A stretch of DNA of 64,000 nt from Carya illinoinensis (lineage: Eukaryota; Streptophyta; Magnoliopsida; Fagales; Juglandaceae): contig NC_056762.1 of assembly GCF_018687715.1 (NCBI RefSeq), positions 30,926,864-30,990,863 of the forward strand, read 5' to 3'. The translations under genes and the position numbers were made by a program. The first letter of the stretch is position 1. Each line of letters begins with the position of its first letter. The notes beneath the pieces were generated by a model. That model made no database searches. It was not told where the DNA came from and saw only the letters and a list, made by a program, of their open reading frames with translations. This document shows positions 54,711 to 64,000 of the stretch, piece by piece.

Positions 54711-55234
54711 TGTTGTGTAAAACGATGACAATGAATTGAAAAAATAACACCGAATGAGAAAACGATCACACACGCAATCACACACGACACAAGATGTACG
54801 TGGTTCGGCAAATTGCCTACGTCCACGGGAGCTGCAGAGGATTTTTATTATTGAGGAATCACACTACAAGATGGGTCACAACACTGTTCATCCACAGTGT
54901 TTTCGTAGCTGCTCTCTTACAGACAAAAGAGGCAAAAATCATATATATAGTTCAAACGGCGGAATCCCTAAAATGCATGTTCGCTCGAGCGGCGTGTCGA
55001 GCGCGCGTCGAGCGAACTTCCCTTCCGCATCCCGCTCGAGCCCACTGTCGAGCTGACGTCGAGCGTTCGACTCTGCCTGATTTCGCTCGAGCGGCCAATG
55101 CCTCCGCTCGAGCGAACTCCTCCTGCTCGAGCTCACTGTCGAGCCAACATCGAGCGTTCGACTCTGCCTGACTTCGCTCGAGCGGCCAATGCCTCCGCTC
55201 GAGCGGTGTGGACCAGACTCCACAGCACTCAACA
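54711..55234 (-). repeat. 3' LTR of the copia element
   Basis: On the + strand it runs from TGTTGTGTAAAACGATG to GCACTCAACA. The part at 54970-55210 is packed with GCTCGAGC and GTCGAGC words. It has one more 21-bp CGGCCAATGCCTCCGCTCGAG unit than the other LTR. Confidence 0.95.
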
Positions 55235-55246
55235 ATTCTCCCACTT
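55235..55246 (-). other. Polypurine tract of the copia element
   Basis: On the minus strand this reads AAGTGGGAGAAT, directly before the LTR start TGTTGAGTGC. Confidence 0.8.
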
Positions 55247-55324
55247 GGAGACTGGTACACTCGCTGTATCTCCGTCTTCCTCAAACATGATATCCTCCAC
55301 CTCTGCAACTCACTGCTCCTGTCT

Positions 55325-58300
55325 TCATTCTAGAAGACCAACTGAAGTTGCGCACAACTTCAGTTTCTCAAGCGTAACACCCTTTGTCAACATATCAGCA
55401 GGGTTCTTGCTTCCACATATCTTTTCAAGTAACAACTGTCCGTCATCTAACAATGACCGTATGAAGTGATACCTGATCTGAATGTGTTTGGTCCTGGAAT
55501 GGAATGCTGGATTCTTGGCAAGGAATATGGCACTCTGACTATCACTGTGGAGAGTGCCTTTCTGATTCTTCTTACCCAATTCTTCCAAGAAGCCTTGTAG
55601 CCATACCATCTCCTTTGCAGCCTCTGACACTGCAATATACTCAGCTTCTGTTGTAGACAAAGAAACTGTTTTCTGTAAATTAGAACCCCATGACACTGCA
55701 GTACCACCAAGCGTATAAACAAAGCCCGTGGTACTCTTTCTGCTGTCAATATCTCCAGCTAAATCAGCATCAACATAGCCCTGCACCTCCAAGCTCTCTC
55801 CAGAGAAACATAAACAGGTTTCTGAGGAACCCTTTAGGTACCTCAAAATCCACTTCACTGCTTCCCAATGTTGCTTTCCTGGGTTACTCATGTATCTACT
55901 CACAACTCCCACTGCATGGGCAATATCCGGTCTTGTACAAACCATAGCATACATAAGTGAACCAATGGCTGAGGCATAAGGAACCTTACTCATGTAATCT
56001 CGTTCCTCCTCTGACTCTGGTGACTGATTCTTGCTGAGTCTGAAGTGACTTCCCAAGGGTGTGCCAACTGGTTTGGCCTTGTCCATATTGAACCTGCTGA
56101 GTACCTTTTTCACATACTCAGCCTGTGAGAGTCTCAACGTACCTCTGACTCTGTCTCTGACAATTCTCATGCCAAGGATTTGCTTTGCAGCTCCCAAATC
56201 CTTCATTGCAAAGTGCTCTGACATCTGCTTCTTCAGATTATTGATCTCATCAATACTAGCCCCTGCAATAAGCATGTCATCCACATACAACAGCAAAATA
56301 ATATAAGAATTGTCAAAATGCCTGACATAGCAACAGTGATCTGCTTGACATCTAATATACCCTGCACTGTGCATAAAGTTGTCAAATTTCTTGTACCACT
56401 GTCTAGGAGCTTGCTTCAAGCCATACAAGCTCTTCTTCAGCCTGCAAACTGAACCTTCCTTTCCCTGTACCACAAACCCCTCAGGCTGGTGCATGTAGAT
56501 GTCTTCTTCAAGGTCTCCATGAAGAAAAGCTGTTTTCACATCTAACTGCTCAAGAAATAGATCTTCAGTGGCAACCATAGCCAGTACCATCCTGATAGTT
56601 GTGATCTTTACCACAGGAGAAAAGATCTCAGAGTAGTCAATACCCTGCTTTTGCTGAAAGCCTTTTACAACAAGTCTAGCCTTGTACCTCTTACTGCCAT
56701 CATGCTCAGTTTTCACCCGGTACACCCACTTGTTGTGTAATGCCTTCTTCCCTGATGGAAGTTCTGTCAACTCCCATGTCTGATTCCCTAGCAAGGAATC
56801 CATCTCGTCTTTCATGGCCAGCTCCCACTTGCTAGAATTCTCATCTTGCAAGGTTTCTTCATAACTCTGCGGTTCTCCACCATCTGTCAACAGAATGTAA
56901 TTCAAAGTAGGTGAGAAACGCTGTGGGGGACGTATAGTCCTAACTGACCTGCGAATTGCAACTGTAGGAGTAGACGGTTCTGAAACTGCCTGCGGAATAA
57001 TAGGAATGGGTGTACTGGACCCACTCTCCCCGTCACTCTCATCTCTACACTGCACTGTGACCTCTGGTAGGTCATCCAATCCTACAAACTCGGACTCCTG
57101 AGGAGCTACTGCAGGAACTGTACTCGACTTATCCTTGTACATCATTTTCTCATTGAAAATCACATTCCTGCTTCTTATGATTTTCCGACCCTGATCATCC
57201 CAGAAACGATAGCCAAATGCCTCGTCTCCATAGCCAATGAAATAGCATTTCTTTGACTTAGCCTCAAGCTTACTGCGAGCATCAGAATCAACAAGCACAT
57301 AAAAAAGACAACCAAAGGTTTTAAGGTGAGAAAACTTAACCTCTTTCCCACTCCAAACCTCCTCAGGCAATCCACAATCCAGTGGAACTGATGGCCCTCT
57401 GTTTATCAAATAAACGGCAGTGTTGACTGCATCTGCCCAGAAAGTGAGTGGTAGTCCAGCGTGCAACCGCATGCTTCTAGCACGCTCATTAATGGTCCTG
57501 TTCATACGCTCAGCAACTCCATTTTGCTGTGGTGTCCCAGGAATGGTCTTCTCCATTCTGATACCCTGAACTGCACAGTACTCCTTGAACCCGCCATCAA
57601 CATACTCACCACCATTGTCAGACCTCAAACACTTCAGTTTCAAGCTTGTCTCTGTCTCAACCATGGCTTTCCAAATTTTGAAAACATTAAATACTTCAGA
57701 TTTATGTTTCAAAAAATAAATCCATACCTTTCTACTATGGTCATCAATGAACGTAACATAGTAGCGAGAACCTCCAAGAGATGCAACTGGAGAAGGACCC
57801 CACACATCTGTGTGCACAAGATCAAGTCTTCCTGTCTTTGGCGTCCTGCCACTTTTCAAGAAGCTGACCTTCTTTTGCTTCCCCATAACACAACTCTCAC
57901 ACATACCGAGATCAACTGTCTTCAGTCCTGGTAGCTTGCCTCTAGACAGAAGTTCCGTCATACCCTTCTGACTCATATGGCCAAGCCTACAATGCCACAA
58001 ATCTGCTGTGCTCTCTGCAACGGTAGTAGCAATAGTGTCAATTAAACCAGTAGTCATATAAAGTGTACCAGTTTTCTTACCCTGAGCTAGTACCAATGCC
58101 CCTTTTGTGACCTTCCAGGTACTATCTGAGAACACCACTGAATGACCACACTCATCAAGCTGCCCAACAGAAATGAGGTTCTTCTTCAACTCAGGAATGT
58201 GCCTGACCTTTTGCAAGGTCCATTTGTTCTTGCCAGGGAGTGCAATGTCAATGTCTCCCATCCCCACTACGTTCAAGGCCTCACCATCAGCCAAATATAC

Positions 58301-59230
58301 CTTCCCAAAATCACCTGCAACATAATTCCTCATTAGTTCCCGGTGGGAAGATGTATGGAAGGAAGCCCCTGAATCCAGTATCCAGTCATCAACTGGACTA
58401 TGAACTGCAAGCAATAGTGCATCCTGTACTTCTTCAGTTACCACATTAGCACTATCATTCTCCGTCTTCTTGGGGTTTTTGCAGTTTTTCTTTATGTGAC
58501 CAGCTTTGCCACAATTCCAGCAAGTTGCCTGCTGACCAGGCCTCGACTTGCTCTTGCCCCTATACTTTGATTTTGATCTTCCTCTGTTTGAATTCCTGTC
58601 ATGTGATCTCCCTCGAGATTCAACATTCAGGGCTGAACTCAAACCCGAGGTCTCGCCTGAATCTTTCCTGCGCACCTCCTCAGCCAAAATCAAATCACGA
58701 ATATCATCATACTTCAGTTTATTTTTACCAGCAGAATTACTAACAGCCATTCTCATGGCTTCCCAACTATTTGGCAATGAAGCCAATAGTATCAGTGCAC
58801 GTATCTCATCATCAAATTCAATTTCAACAGACGACAATTGATTTGTGATAGTATTAAAATCATTCAGATGTTGTGCAACAGACGTACTATCTGCCATTTT
58901 CAAATTGAATAACTTTTTCATCAGATGTACCTTGTTATTCGCTGACGGCTTTTCATACATACCTGACAAAGCCGCCATGAGATCCGCCGTCGTCTTCTCC
59001 TTGATGACGTTGTGTGCAACGGATCTCGACAGGGTCAATCGAATAACCCCCAGAACCTGTCGATCCAACAGATTCCAACTAGCATCATCCATCTTTTCCG
59101 GTTGCTGCCCCAATAGTGGAAGATGGAGTTTCTTCCCATAGAGGTAGTCCTCTATCTGCATCCTCCAGTATCCAAAATCCGTGCCATCAAACTTCTCGAT
59201 CTCCGATACCTTCAATTCATCTCCAGCCAT
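55325..59230 (-). CDS. Copia gag-pol polyprotein, 1301 aa, uninterrupted
   Basis: The start MAGDELKVSEIEKFDG lies 40 bp after the 5' LTR. Gag (about 1-260) ends with a CCHC knuckle (CWNCGKAGHIKKNC, 237-250). The protease carries DSGAS (286-290). Integrase has the HHCC zinc site (413-446) and the catalytic D475, D538 and E574 (DVWGP, RSDNGGEY, PQQNGVAER), then a linker of about 150 residues. RT (about 800-1045) has YVDDM at 982-986. RNase H (about 1155-1290) shows DADLAGDIDSRKSTTGF and TTEAEY. Integrase precedes RT, which defines Ty1/copia, and the sequence style is that of the Tork lineage (Tnt1-like). All catalytic motifs look intact, so the copy may be autonomous. It acts in cytoplasmic particles and the nucleus. 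Confidence 0.97.
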   Translation of the reverse strand: MAGDELKVSEIEKFDGTDFGYWRMQIEDYLYGKKLHLPLLGQQPEKMDDASWNLLDRQVLGVIRLTLSRSVAHNVIKEKTTADLMAALSGMYEKPSANNKVHLMKKLFNLKMADSTSVAQHLNDFNTITNQLSSVEIEFDDEIRALILLASLPNSWEAMRMAVSNSAGKNKLKYDDIRDLILAEEVRRKDSGETSGLSSALNVESRGRSHDRNSNRGRSKSKYRGKSKSRPGQQATCWNCGKAGHIKKNCKNPKKTENDSANVVTEEVQDALLLAVHSPVDDWILDSGASFHTSSHRELMRNYVAGDFGKVYLADGEALNVVGMGDIDIALPGKNKWTLQKVRHIPELKKNLISVGQLDECGHSVVFSDSTWKVTKGALVLAQGKKTGTLYMTTGLIDTIATTVAESTADLWHCRLGHMSQKGMTELLSRGKLPGLKTVDLGMCESCVMGKQKKVSFLKSGRTPKTGRLDLVHTDVWGPSPVASLGGSRYYVTFIDDHSRKVWIYFLKHKSEVFNVFKIWKAMVETETSLKLKCLRSDNGGEYVDGGFKEYCAVQGIRMEKTIPGTPQQNGVAERMNRTINERARSMRLHAGLPLTFWADAVNTAVYLINRGPSVPLDCGLPEEVWSGKEVKFSHLKTFGCLFYVLVDSDARSKLEAKSKKCYFIGYGDEAFGYRFWDDQGRKIIRSRNVIFNEKMMYKDKSSTVPAVAPQESEFVGLDDLPEVTVQCRDESDGESGSSTPIPIIPQAVSEPSTPTVAIRRSVRTIRPPQRFSPTLNYILLTDGGEPQSYEETLQDENSSKWELAMKDEMDSLLGNQTWELTELPSGKKALHNKWVYRVKTEHDGSKRYKARLVVKGFQQKQGIDYSEIFSPVVKITTIRMVLAMVATEDLFLEQLDVKTAFLHGDLEEDIYMHQPEGFVVQGKEGSVCRLKKSLYGLKQAPRQWYKKFDNFMHSAGYIRCQADHCCYVRHFDNSYIILLLYVDDMLIAGASIDEINNLKKQMSEHFAMKDLGAAKQILGMRIVRDRVRGTLRLSQAEYVKKVLSRFNMDKAKPVGTPLGSHFRLSKNQSPESEEERDYMSKVPYASAIGSLMYAMVCTRPDIAHAVGVVSRYMSNPGKQHWEAVKWILRYLKGSSETCLCFSGESLEVQGYVDADLAGDIDSRKSTTGFVYTLGGTAVSWGSNLQKTVSLSTTEAEYIAVSEAAKEMVWLQGFLEELGKKNQKGTLHSDSQSAIFLAKNPAFHSRTKHIQIRYHFIRSLLDDGQLLLEKICGSKNPADMLTKGVTLEKLKLCATSVGLLE

Positions 59231-59254
59231 CGTTTCTCCTCAGACCCGAACCTT

Positions 59255-59268
59255 GGCTCTTGATACCA
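59255..59268 (-). other. Primer binding site of the copia element
   Basis: On the minus strand this reads TGGTATCAAGAGCC, two bases inside the 5' LTR (59271). It complements the 3' end of initiator methionine tRNA with a one-base insertion relative to the usual TGGTATCAGAGC. Confidence 0.88.
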
Positions 59269-59270
59269 AT

Positions 59271-59773
59271 TGTTGTGTAAAACGATGACAATGAATTGAA
59301 AAAATAACACCGAATGAGAAAACGATCACACACGCAATCACACACGACACAAGATGTACGTAGTTCGGTAAATTGCCTACGTCCACGGGAGCTGCAGAGG
59401 ATTTTTATTATTGAGGAATCACACTACAAGATGGGTCACAACACTGTTCATCCACAGTGTTTTCGTAGCTGCTCTCTTACAGACAAAAGAGGCAAAAATC
59501 ATATATATAGTTCAAACGGCGGAATCCCTAAAATGCATGTTCGCTCGAGCGGCGTGTCGAGCGCGCGTCGAGCGAACTTCCCTTCCGCATCCCGCTCGAG
59601 CCCACTGTCGAGCTGACGTCGAGCGTTCGACTCTGCCTGATTTCGCTCGAGCGAACTCCTCCTGCTCGAGCTCACTGTCGAGCCAACATCGAGCGTTCGA
59701 CTCTGCCTGACTTCGCTCGAGCGGCCAATGCCTCTGCTCGAGCGGTGTGGACCAGACTCCACAGCACTCAACA
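59271..59773 (-). repeat. 5' LTR of the copia element
   Basis: It matches the left LTR apart from three substitutions and the loss of one 21-bp unit near 59652. The same GCTCGAGC-rich stretch is present at 59540-59750. Confidence 0.95.
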
Positions 59774-60391
59774 TGTTCCATGCTTGTTGATAATCGTAGT
59801 AATCGAAATAAGGAGGATCATATGGCTGAGAAAATCTTCTCGTCAAGTACGGGCTTTTTCCCCACTGTTCTAAGGTAAGAACCTGTTTAATAGTAACTTT
59901 GTGGAATGCAATGATCGGAGTTGCAGGTGGAGAAGGTTGAGATTGTAGAGAGCAGGGGATTTCAGAGATAATAATAGAATCAATGTCTACTAAAATAAAT
60001 TCATAAAAGTTCTGAATCTTGGTAATGTTCTGGGGAACATAATGCCAATCTGGTAATAGAAAAACGTCAAGTAATTTTTGAGGTTCAGATAAATGCTGTA
60101 ATTCTGATTCAATAGGAAAGACTGGGTGCCAATGGGATTTGAAGATAATAAGAGTTACAGAGGGCTGAGATAAAGGTGGAGGATTAATAATTTGAGAAGG
60201 AGAAGAGCTAGTAGAAGAAACAGCTTTTGAGTATGTGGGTAATTTTGAAGAGGATAATGGTGAAAATGGATTATAGGATGGCCTAATGTTTTGTGGTAAT
60301 GTCCCTAGTACTGTATAGGGTTTTGGTGTGACGGAAGGACAGGGTGAAGGATAAGGAGGAGAAGGTGATTTGGCATAGGAGGATTTGGTTT

Positions 60392-63300
60392 TCATTCTGG
60401 ACTTTGAGGAAGACATGATTTTCCCTGTAAGAATTCTCGGGATAGAAAATCAGGAAGAGAATTAGAATCTCCTTTAATATGCTCAATATCAAAATCAAAA
60501 ATTCTTAAAATAGCTTGCCATCTTGCAAAAATTTGTTTAGCAGCCAAGTTTTTAACATCTTTTACTAAAACTTCCTTGGCTGATTTACAATCAATTCTAA
60601 GTAAAAACTTTTGATTCAAAAGATCATCTTGAAATTTAGAAATGCATAATACAATAGCTAAAATTTCTTTTTTAATAGTACTGTAATTCTTTTGAGCAGG
60701 ATTCCAGCATCCTGAATGGAATCTGTAATCTGTTCTTTTTCATCTGATAATTTTTGTTTCAAAATTCCTCCATAACCAAGATCAGAGGCATCTGTTTCAA
60801 CAATTTTAAAGGCATCAGGTGATGGGAGTCCTAAGCATGGTAATTTCTTAACATGAGCCTTTATTTGTTTTATAATATTTGTATGTTCCTCTGTCCATGG
60901 AGGTGGATTCTTTTTTAATCTCTTGAATATTGGTTCACATAAAGGTCTAAGTGCTTGATAAAAATCAGCAACATAATTTAAACTTCCTAGAAATCTTTGT
61001 AGTTGTTGCTTATCTTTTATTTCATCAGGAAATTTATTAGCAAATTCTATAGCCCTACTTATTGGGGTAATAGTTCCTTGATAAATATCATGTCCGAGAA
61101 ATCTAATCTTGTCTTGGAATAATTTGATTTTAGATGATGAAACTACTAATCCATTTTGTTTAATGATTTGAACAAAGGTATTTAAATGTTTCCAATGTTG
61201 TTCAATTGATGAAGAGAATATTAATACATCATCTATATAAACTATAGAAAAATGGGTGAAAGGTGTAAATATTTCATTCATAATATTTTGAAATTCACTA
61301 GGAGCATTTTTTAATCCGAAAGGCATAACATTCCATTCATAATGTCCAAAAGGGACTGTAAATGCAGTTTTGTATCTATCTTTTTCAGCAATCTGGATTT
61401 GCTAAAATCCGCTTTTCATATCAAATTTTGAAAATATAGTAGCAGCATAAAGTCGGGATAATAAATCTTTTTTATTAGGAATAGGGTATCTAATCCATTG
61501 TAAAACTTTATTTAAAGGCTTATAATTTATAACTAATCTAGGAACACCTCTTTCTAATTCTGCTTGTTTTTGTACATAAAAAGCAGCGCAGCTCCATGGT
61601 GATTTGCTCTTTCTAATAAGTCCTTTAGTTAATAAATCATTAATTTCTTGTTTACAGAATTCTAATAATTCTTTATTCATTTGAATGGGTCTGGCCTTAG
61701 TAGGAATATTCTTTTCAGAAAATTCTTTTTCATAAGGTAATTCGACTATATGTTGTTTTCTACTCCAAAAAGCATTAGGTAAATTAGAACATACTTCGTT
61801 TTCAATTATATTTTTGAAATTATTAATTTTTTGGATTAATAAAGGATCTTTTAATTGTTCTTCAATTCTTTTATATTTTAATTCTTGTTTTAAGAAATTT
61901 ATTTGTTTTTCTTTTCTTTTGATTTTGACTTTTGTTAAAAAATTAATTTCTTTTGTTAATGATGCTTCTTTTAAGGAATTAATCTCTCTTGAGACTGGAG
62001 GGAATAAAAATTTAAATTGAATTTCTTTTCCTAATATTTTAGTAGAAATTCCTTCTTCTGTTACAGAGAAAGGGTAAAGTAAAGCAAGAAATGTGTTTCC
62101 TAATATTACTTTGGTGTTGATATTTTTTACTAGAATGAATGTTGTTTTAAAGCAAATTCCATTATTACATATATGTGCATTTGATAATTTATAATTTATA
62201 TTTAATTTTGCTCCATTAGCTTGAGATAATGTCTCTTTTGTTTTTTCAAAATATTTAGAGGGTATTATTCCTTCTTGTATGCAGTTTAGATCTGCACCTG
62301 TATCTAATAAGGCTATTGTAGAAAAAGAGAATTCTTCATTAATGGAAATAGTTACTTCAGTATACCATTTTTGAAAATTCATCTTATTAAGTATGTTTAT
62401 AAAATTATCTGATTCTTCTTTTGTAATTTTTACTGAGCTTTCTCCTTGTTCTTTTTTATGAGTGTCATTATTTTTATCTATTTTTAATAGTATAATTTCT
62501 TGTAATAATTGCTCATTAGAAACTTCAAGTTTGGTGTTAGAAGCTTTCAAATTTCTAATTTCTTTCTTTATTTCATTAATTTCTTGATGTAAATCATTTA
62601 AAGTAATATTTTGTTTTTCTGATTGAAATCTATTTACTATTTCCAGAAAATCATATGACGAGGGGGTTGAATTGGGTTCAAAAGTCTTGGGATTACTAAA
62701 AGTATCTTTTAATTTTTCTAAATATTCTTTTCTTTCTTGTGGATTATTAATTTTATCTATTAATTCTAATATAATATTTTCATGTGACGATAATACGTTA
62801 ATAGTTTTATTACAAATACAATTATTTCTATCTAAACAATTACAAACATGAATTTCATCTTCCTCTGACTCGTTATCAGAAGATTGTTCTGAAAAACTTG
62901 ATTCTTTTAATTGGTAAATTTCATCTTCTTCTGGAAAAATTTCATCTTCTTCACTTGATTGTATAAAGATATTTAATAATTTTTCTTTTACTTCTTCAGG
63001 TATATCTAATTCATTAATTTCTTTTTTAACCTTACAATTTGATGCATAATGTCCAACCTTTCCACATTTATAACATACAATTTGTTTTTTCTTTTTATTA
63101 AACTTTTTTGTATTCTTTACTGGTTTCTTATATAAGGATTTTTCATTGGGTTTTTTATAAGGTTTCTTATAATTTCTTTTCTTAGTTGGATAAGTTTTAT
63201 AAATTCTTTTTCCTTTTTTGTGTCTTGTAGAAGGAGCTAATAATGGAGAATAACCAAACTGTTCACAAAAGGTACCTAATTCTTTTGTAGCAAATTTCTT

Positions 63301-64000
63301 TTCTTTTTCCATTTGCTTTTTTAATCTTATATCATTAAATATAATCAGACCAGTTCTATTAATAGAAGATATTATATCTCCATATGTAAGATTAATAAAA
63401 TCAATAGTACCATCTGATTTTACTAAAGATTCTCGTACCTTTTGGGCGAAGTAATATGGAAGTCCGGCTATGAACTTTTCCTTCCAGTATGGTTGTTGGC
63501 AATCATCTCTGATCATAACTTTAGTTAGAAAGACATCTTTATACCATCTAAAATCAGATAATCTAAGACATCTTAAATTGATTAATAAATCACTAGTTCT
63601 TTCTTTAAATTGGGAAGGATCACCTACAAAATGTTTTGTTAATATAAATATTAGAGTATTAACAGCATCTTCTATGGGTTGACCATCTTCTGTCTTAATC
63701 TCTTGCAGATTTTCATCATGCTTATAGGCACTCAATATTCTTATTCTTTGTTCTTGTGTAAGATAATGATCCCACCAGCCTTTTAATTGGCTGGTGAATC
63801 CTGTAACTAGAACATGTGCTACTTGATGATCTGATCTTCTACTGGCTTTATAAACATTAGCTACCATAATCATTTCTTGAAAATGATTTAATATTTCATA
63901 TTCAGATAATCCATCTATATTCCATTCATATAATGCATCTGATACAAAAGCAGATCTCACTATATGTTCTCTTTCCTCGAATTGTATATCTGGAGGGGTA
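60392..64000 (-). pseudogene. Pararetroviral polyprotein (coat protein, protease, RT, RNase H), 5' end beyond window
   Basis: The frame is open at the right edge. From 64000: a coat-protein-like region, a long Lys-rich stretch, a CCHC knuckle (CYKCGKVGHYASNC, near 63060), an acidic region, an aspartic protease (ALLDTGADLNCIQ, near 62300) and the start of RT. A TAG at 61402-61404 interrupts RT in frame. RT continues with MPFGLKNAPSEFQ and a YIDDVL box (near 61235), then reaches RNase H. A frameshift near 60720 moves the reading into another phase. RNase H resumes at 60619-60392 (LLRIDCKSAKEVL), ending in HIKGDSNSLPDFLSR. It is not functional as it stands. Confidence 0.83.

Larger units (their letters stand above)
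54711..59773 (-). mobile_element. Ty1/copia LTR retrotransposon, Tork type, apparently intact
   Basis: LTRs lie at 54711-55234 (524 bp) and 59271-59773 (503 bp). A perfect TGTTC duplication flanks them (54706-54710 and 59774-59778). Polypurine tract, primer binding site and one uninterrupted 1301-residue polyprotein are all present. By eye only three substitutions separate the LTRs, plus one 21-bp length difference, so this is the most recent insertion in the window. It landed inside the pararetroviral second ORF. Confidence 0.96.
54017..60416 (-). pseudogene. Second ORF of the endogenous pararetrovirus, interrupted by the copia element
   Basis: The 5' part is 60416-59774 and the 3' part is 54710-54017. 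Leaving out the copia element and one copy of its TGTTC duplication, the frame continues except for a TAG at 54689-54691. The start codon (60416) overlaps the end of the upstream polyprotein frame (60392) by 25 nt, a viral-style arrangement. The N-terminus is basic and Ser/Pro-rich; the C-terminal part is acidic and rich in Gln/Ser/Pro. No enzyme motif is visible. Florendovirus-like elements are known to carry a second ORF of unknown function, and this could be its counterpart. Confidence 0.65.
53560..64000 (-). other. Endogenous pararetrovirus (caulimovirid-like), partial, split by a copia element
   Basis: On the minus strand from the right edge: a coat-protein-like region with a CCHC knuckle, an aspartic protease, RT and RNase H, then a second overlapping ORF and a TATA/poly(A) regulatory region. 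There is no integrase and there are no LTRs, which separates it from gypsy elements and fits Caulimoviridae. The order and the extra downstream ORF resemble florendovirus- or petuvirus-like sequences, but the genus is not decided. The movement-protein end lies beyond 64000. The copy is defective: stop codons, a frameshift and the 5.1-kb copia insertion at 54711-59773. Confidence 0.8.

Noticed and set aside
54754..55171. ORFs with Arg/Ser/Ala-rich repeats in the copia LTRs (also 59314-59710)
   Set aside because: They are translations of the GCTCGAGC array, and the twin copies in both LTRs show they are LTR sequence.

Overview
This is plant nuclear DNA, most likely from a eudicot and possibly a woody one. 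The evidence is split genes with GT..AG introns, plant-type LTR retrotransposons primed by initiator methionine tRNA, an En/Spm (CACTA) transposon, an endogenous pararetrovirus, and an HD-ZIP class IV homeobox gene with 11 exons. The species cannot be fixed from the window. The gene set is poor: one clear host gene (HDG5-like, 43969-48950, + strand) sits in a landscape of nested and neighbouring mobile elements.

Layout. 1-8954: a young Ty3/gypsy Tekay/Del-type retrotransposon on the minus strand. Its left LTR is cut by the window edge, and its single gag-pol frame carries four stop codons and a candidate 98-nt intron. 8955-10858: the right-hand part of an older element with a CACTA-like terminus. 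It holds a decayed gene for a plant-specific transposon protein and was broken by the gypsy insertion. 13157-28915: a complete 15.8-kb CACTA transposon with TIRs and a perfect AAT target duplication. It carries a TNPD-type transposase gene, an intact Transposase_24-type gene, and a captured fragment of a vacuolar iron transporter homologue. 28916-33389: mostly empty sequence with a probable solo LTR and a copia LTR-like remnant. 33390-42764: an old, heavily decayed Tat/Retand-type gypsy element (minus strand) with an antisense ORF and a tandem-repeat block between pol and that ORF. 42765-48950: the HDG5-like gene with its promoter, which includes an L1 box. 49868-50274: a 5'-truncated LINE tail. 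50275-about 53160: a second, better preserved relative of the 8955-10858 element, with an intact 408-residue ORF, its own TATA box and leader intron, and dozens of CGTTCGAACG-like motifs. 53560-64000: a caulimovirid-like endogenous pararetrovirus (minus strand, running off the window). It is split by a nearly perfect, apparently autonomous Ty1/copia Tork-type element (54711-59773) flanked by TGTTC.

How the parts relate. In the CACTA element the two transposition genes lie in tandem on one strand between subterminal arrays rich in GCGGC/GCTGC motifs. In the two CGTTCGAACG elements the gene's 3' end faces a CACTA-like terminus with the motif array between them, so they look like members of one family. 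They are the best candidates here for a poorly described system. Relative ages by eye: copia (3 substitutions between LTRs, very recent), Tekay (about 30 in 1.6 kb, young), Retand-like (about 10% divergence, old).
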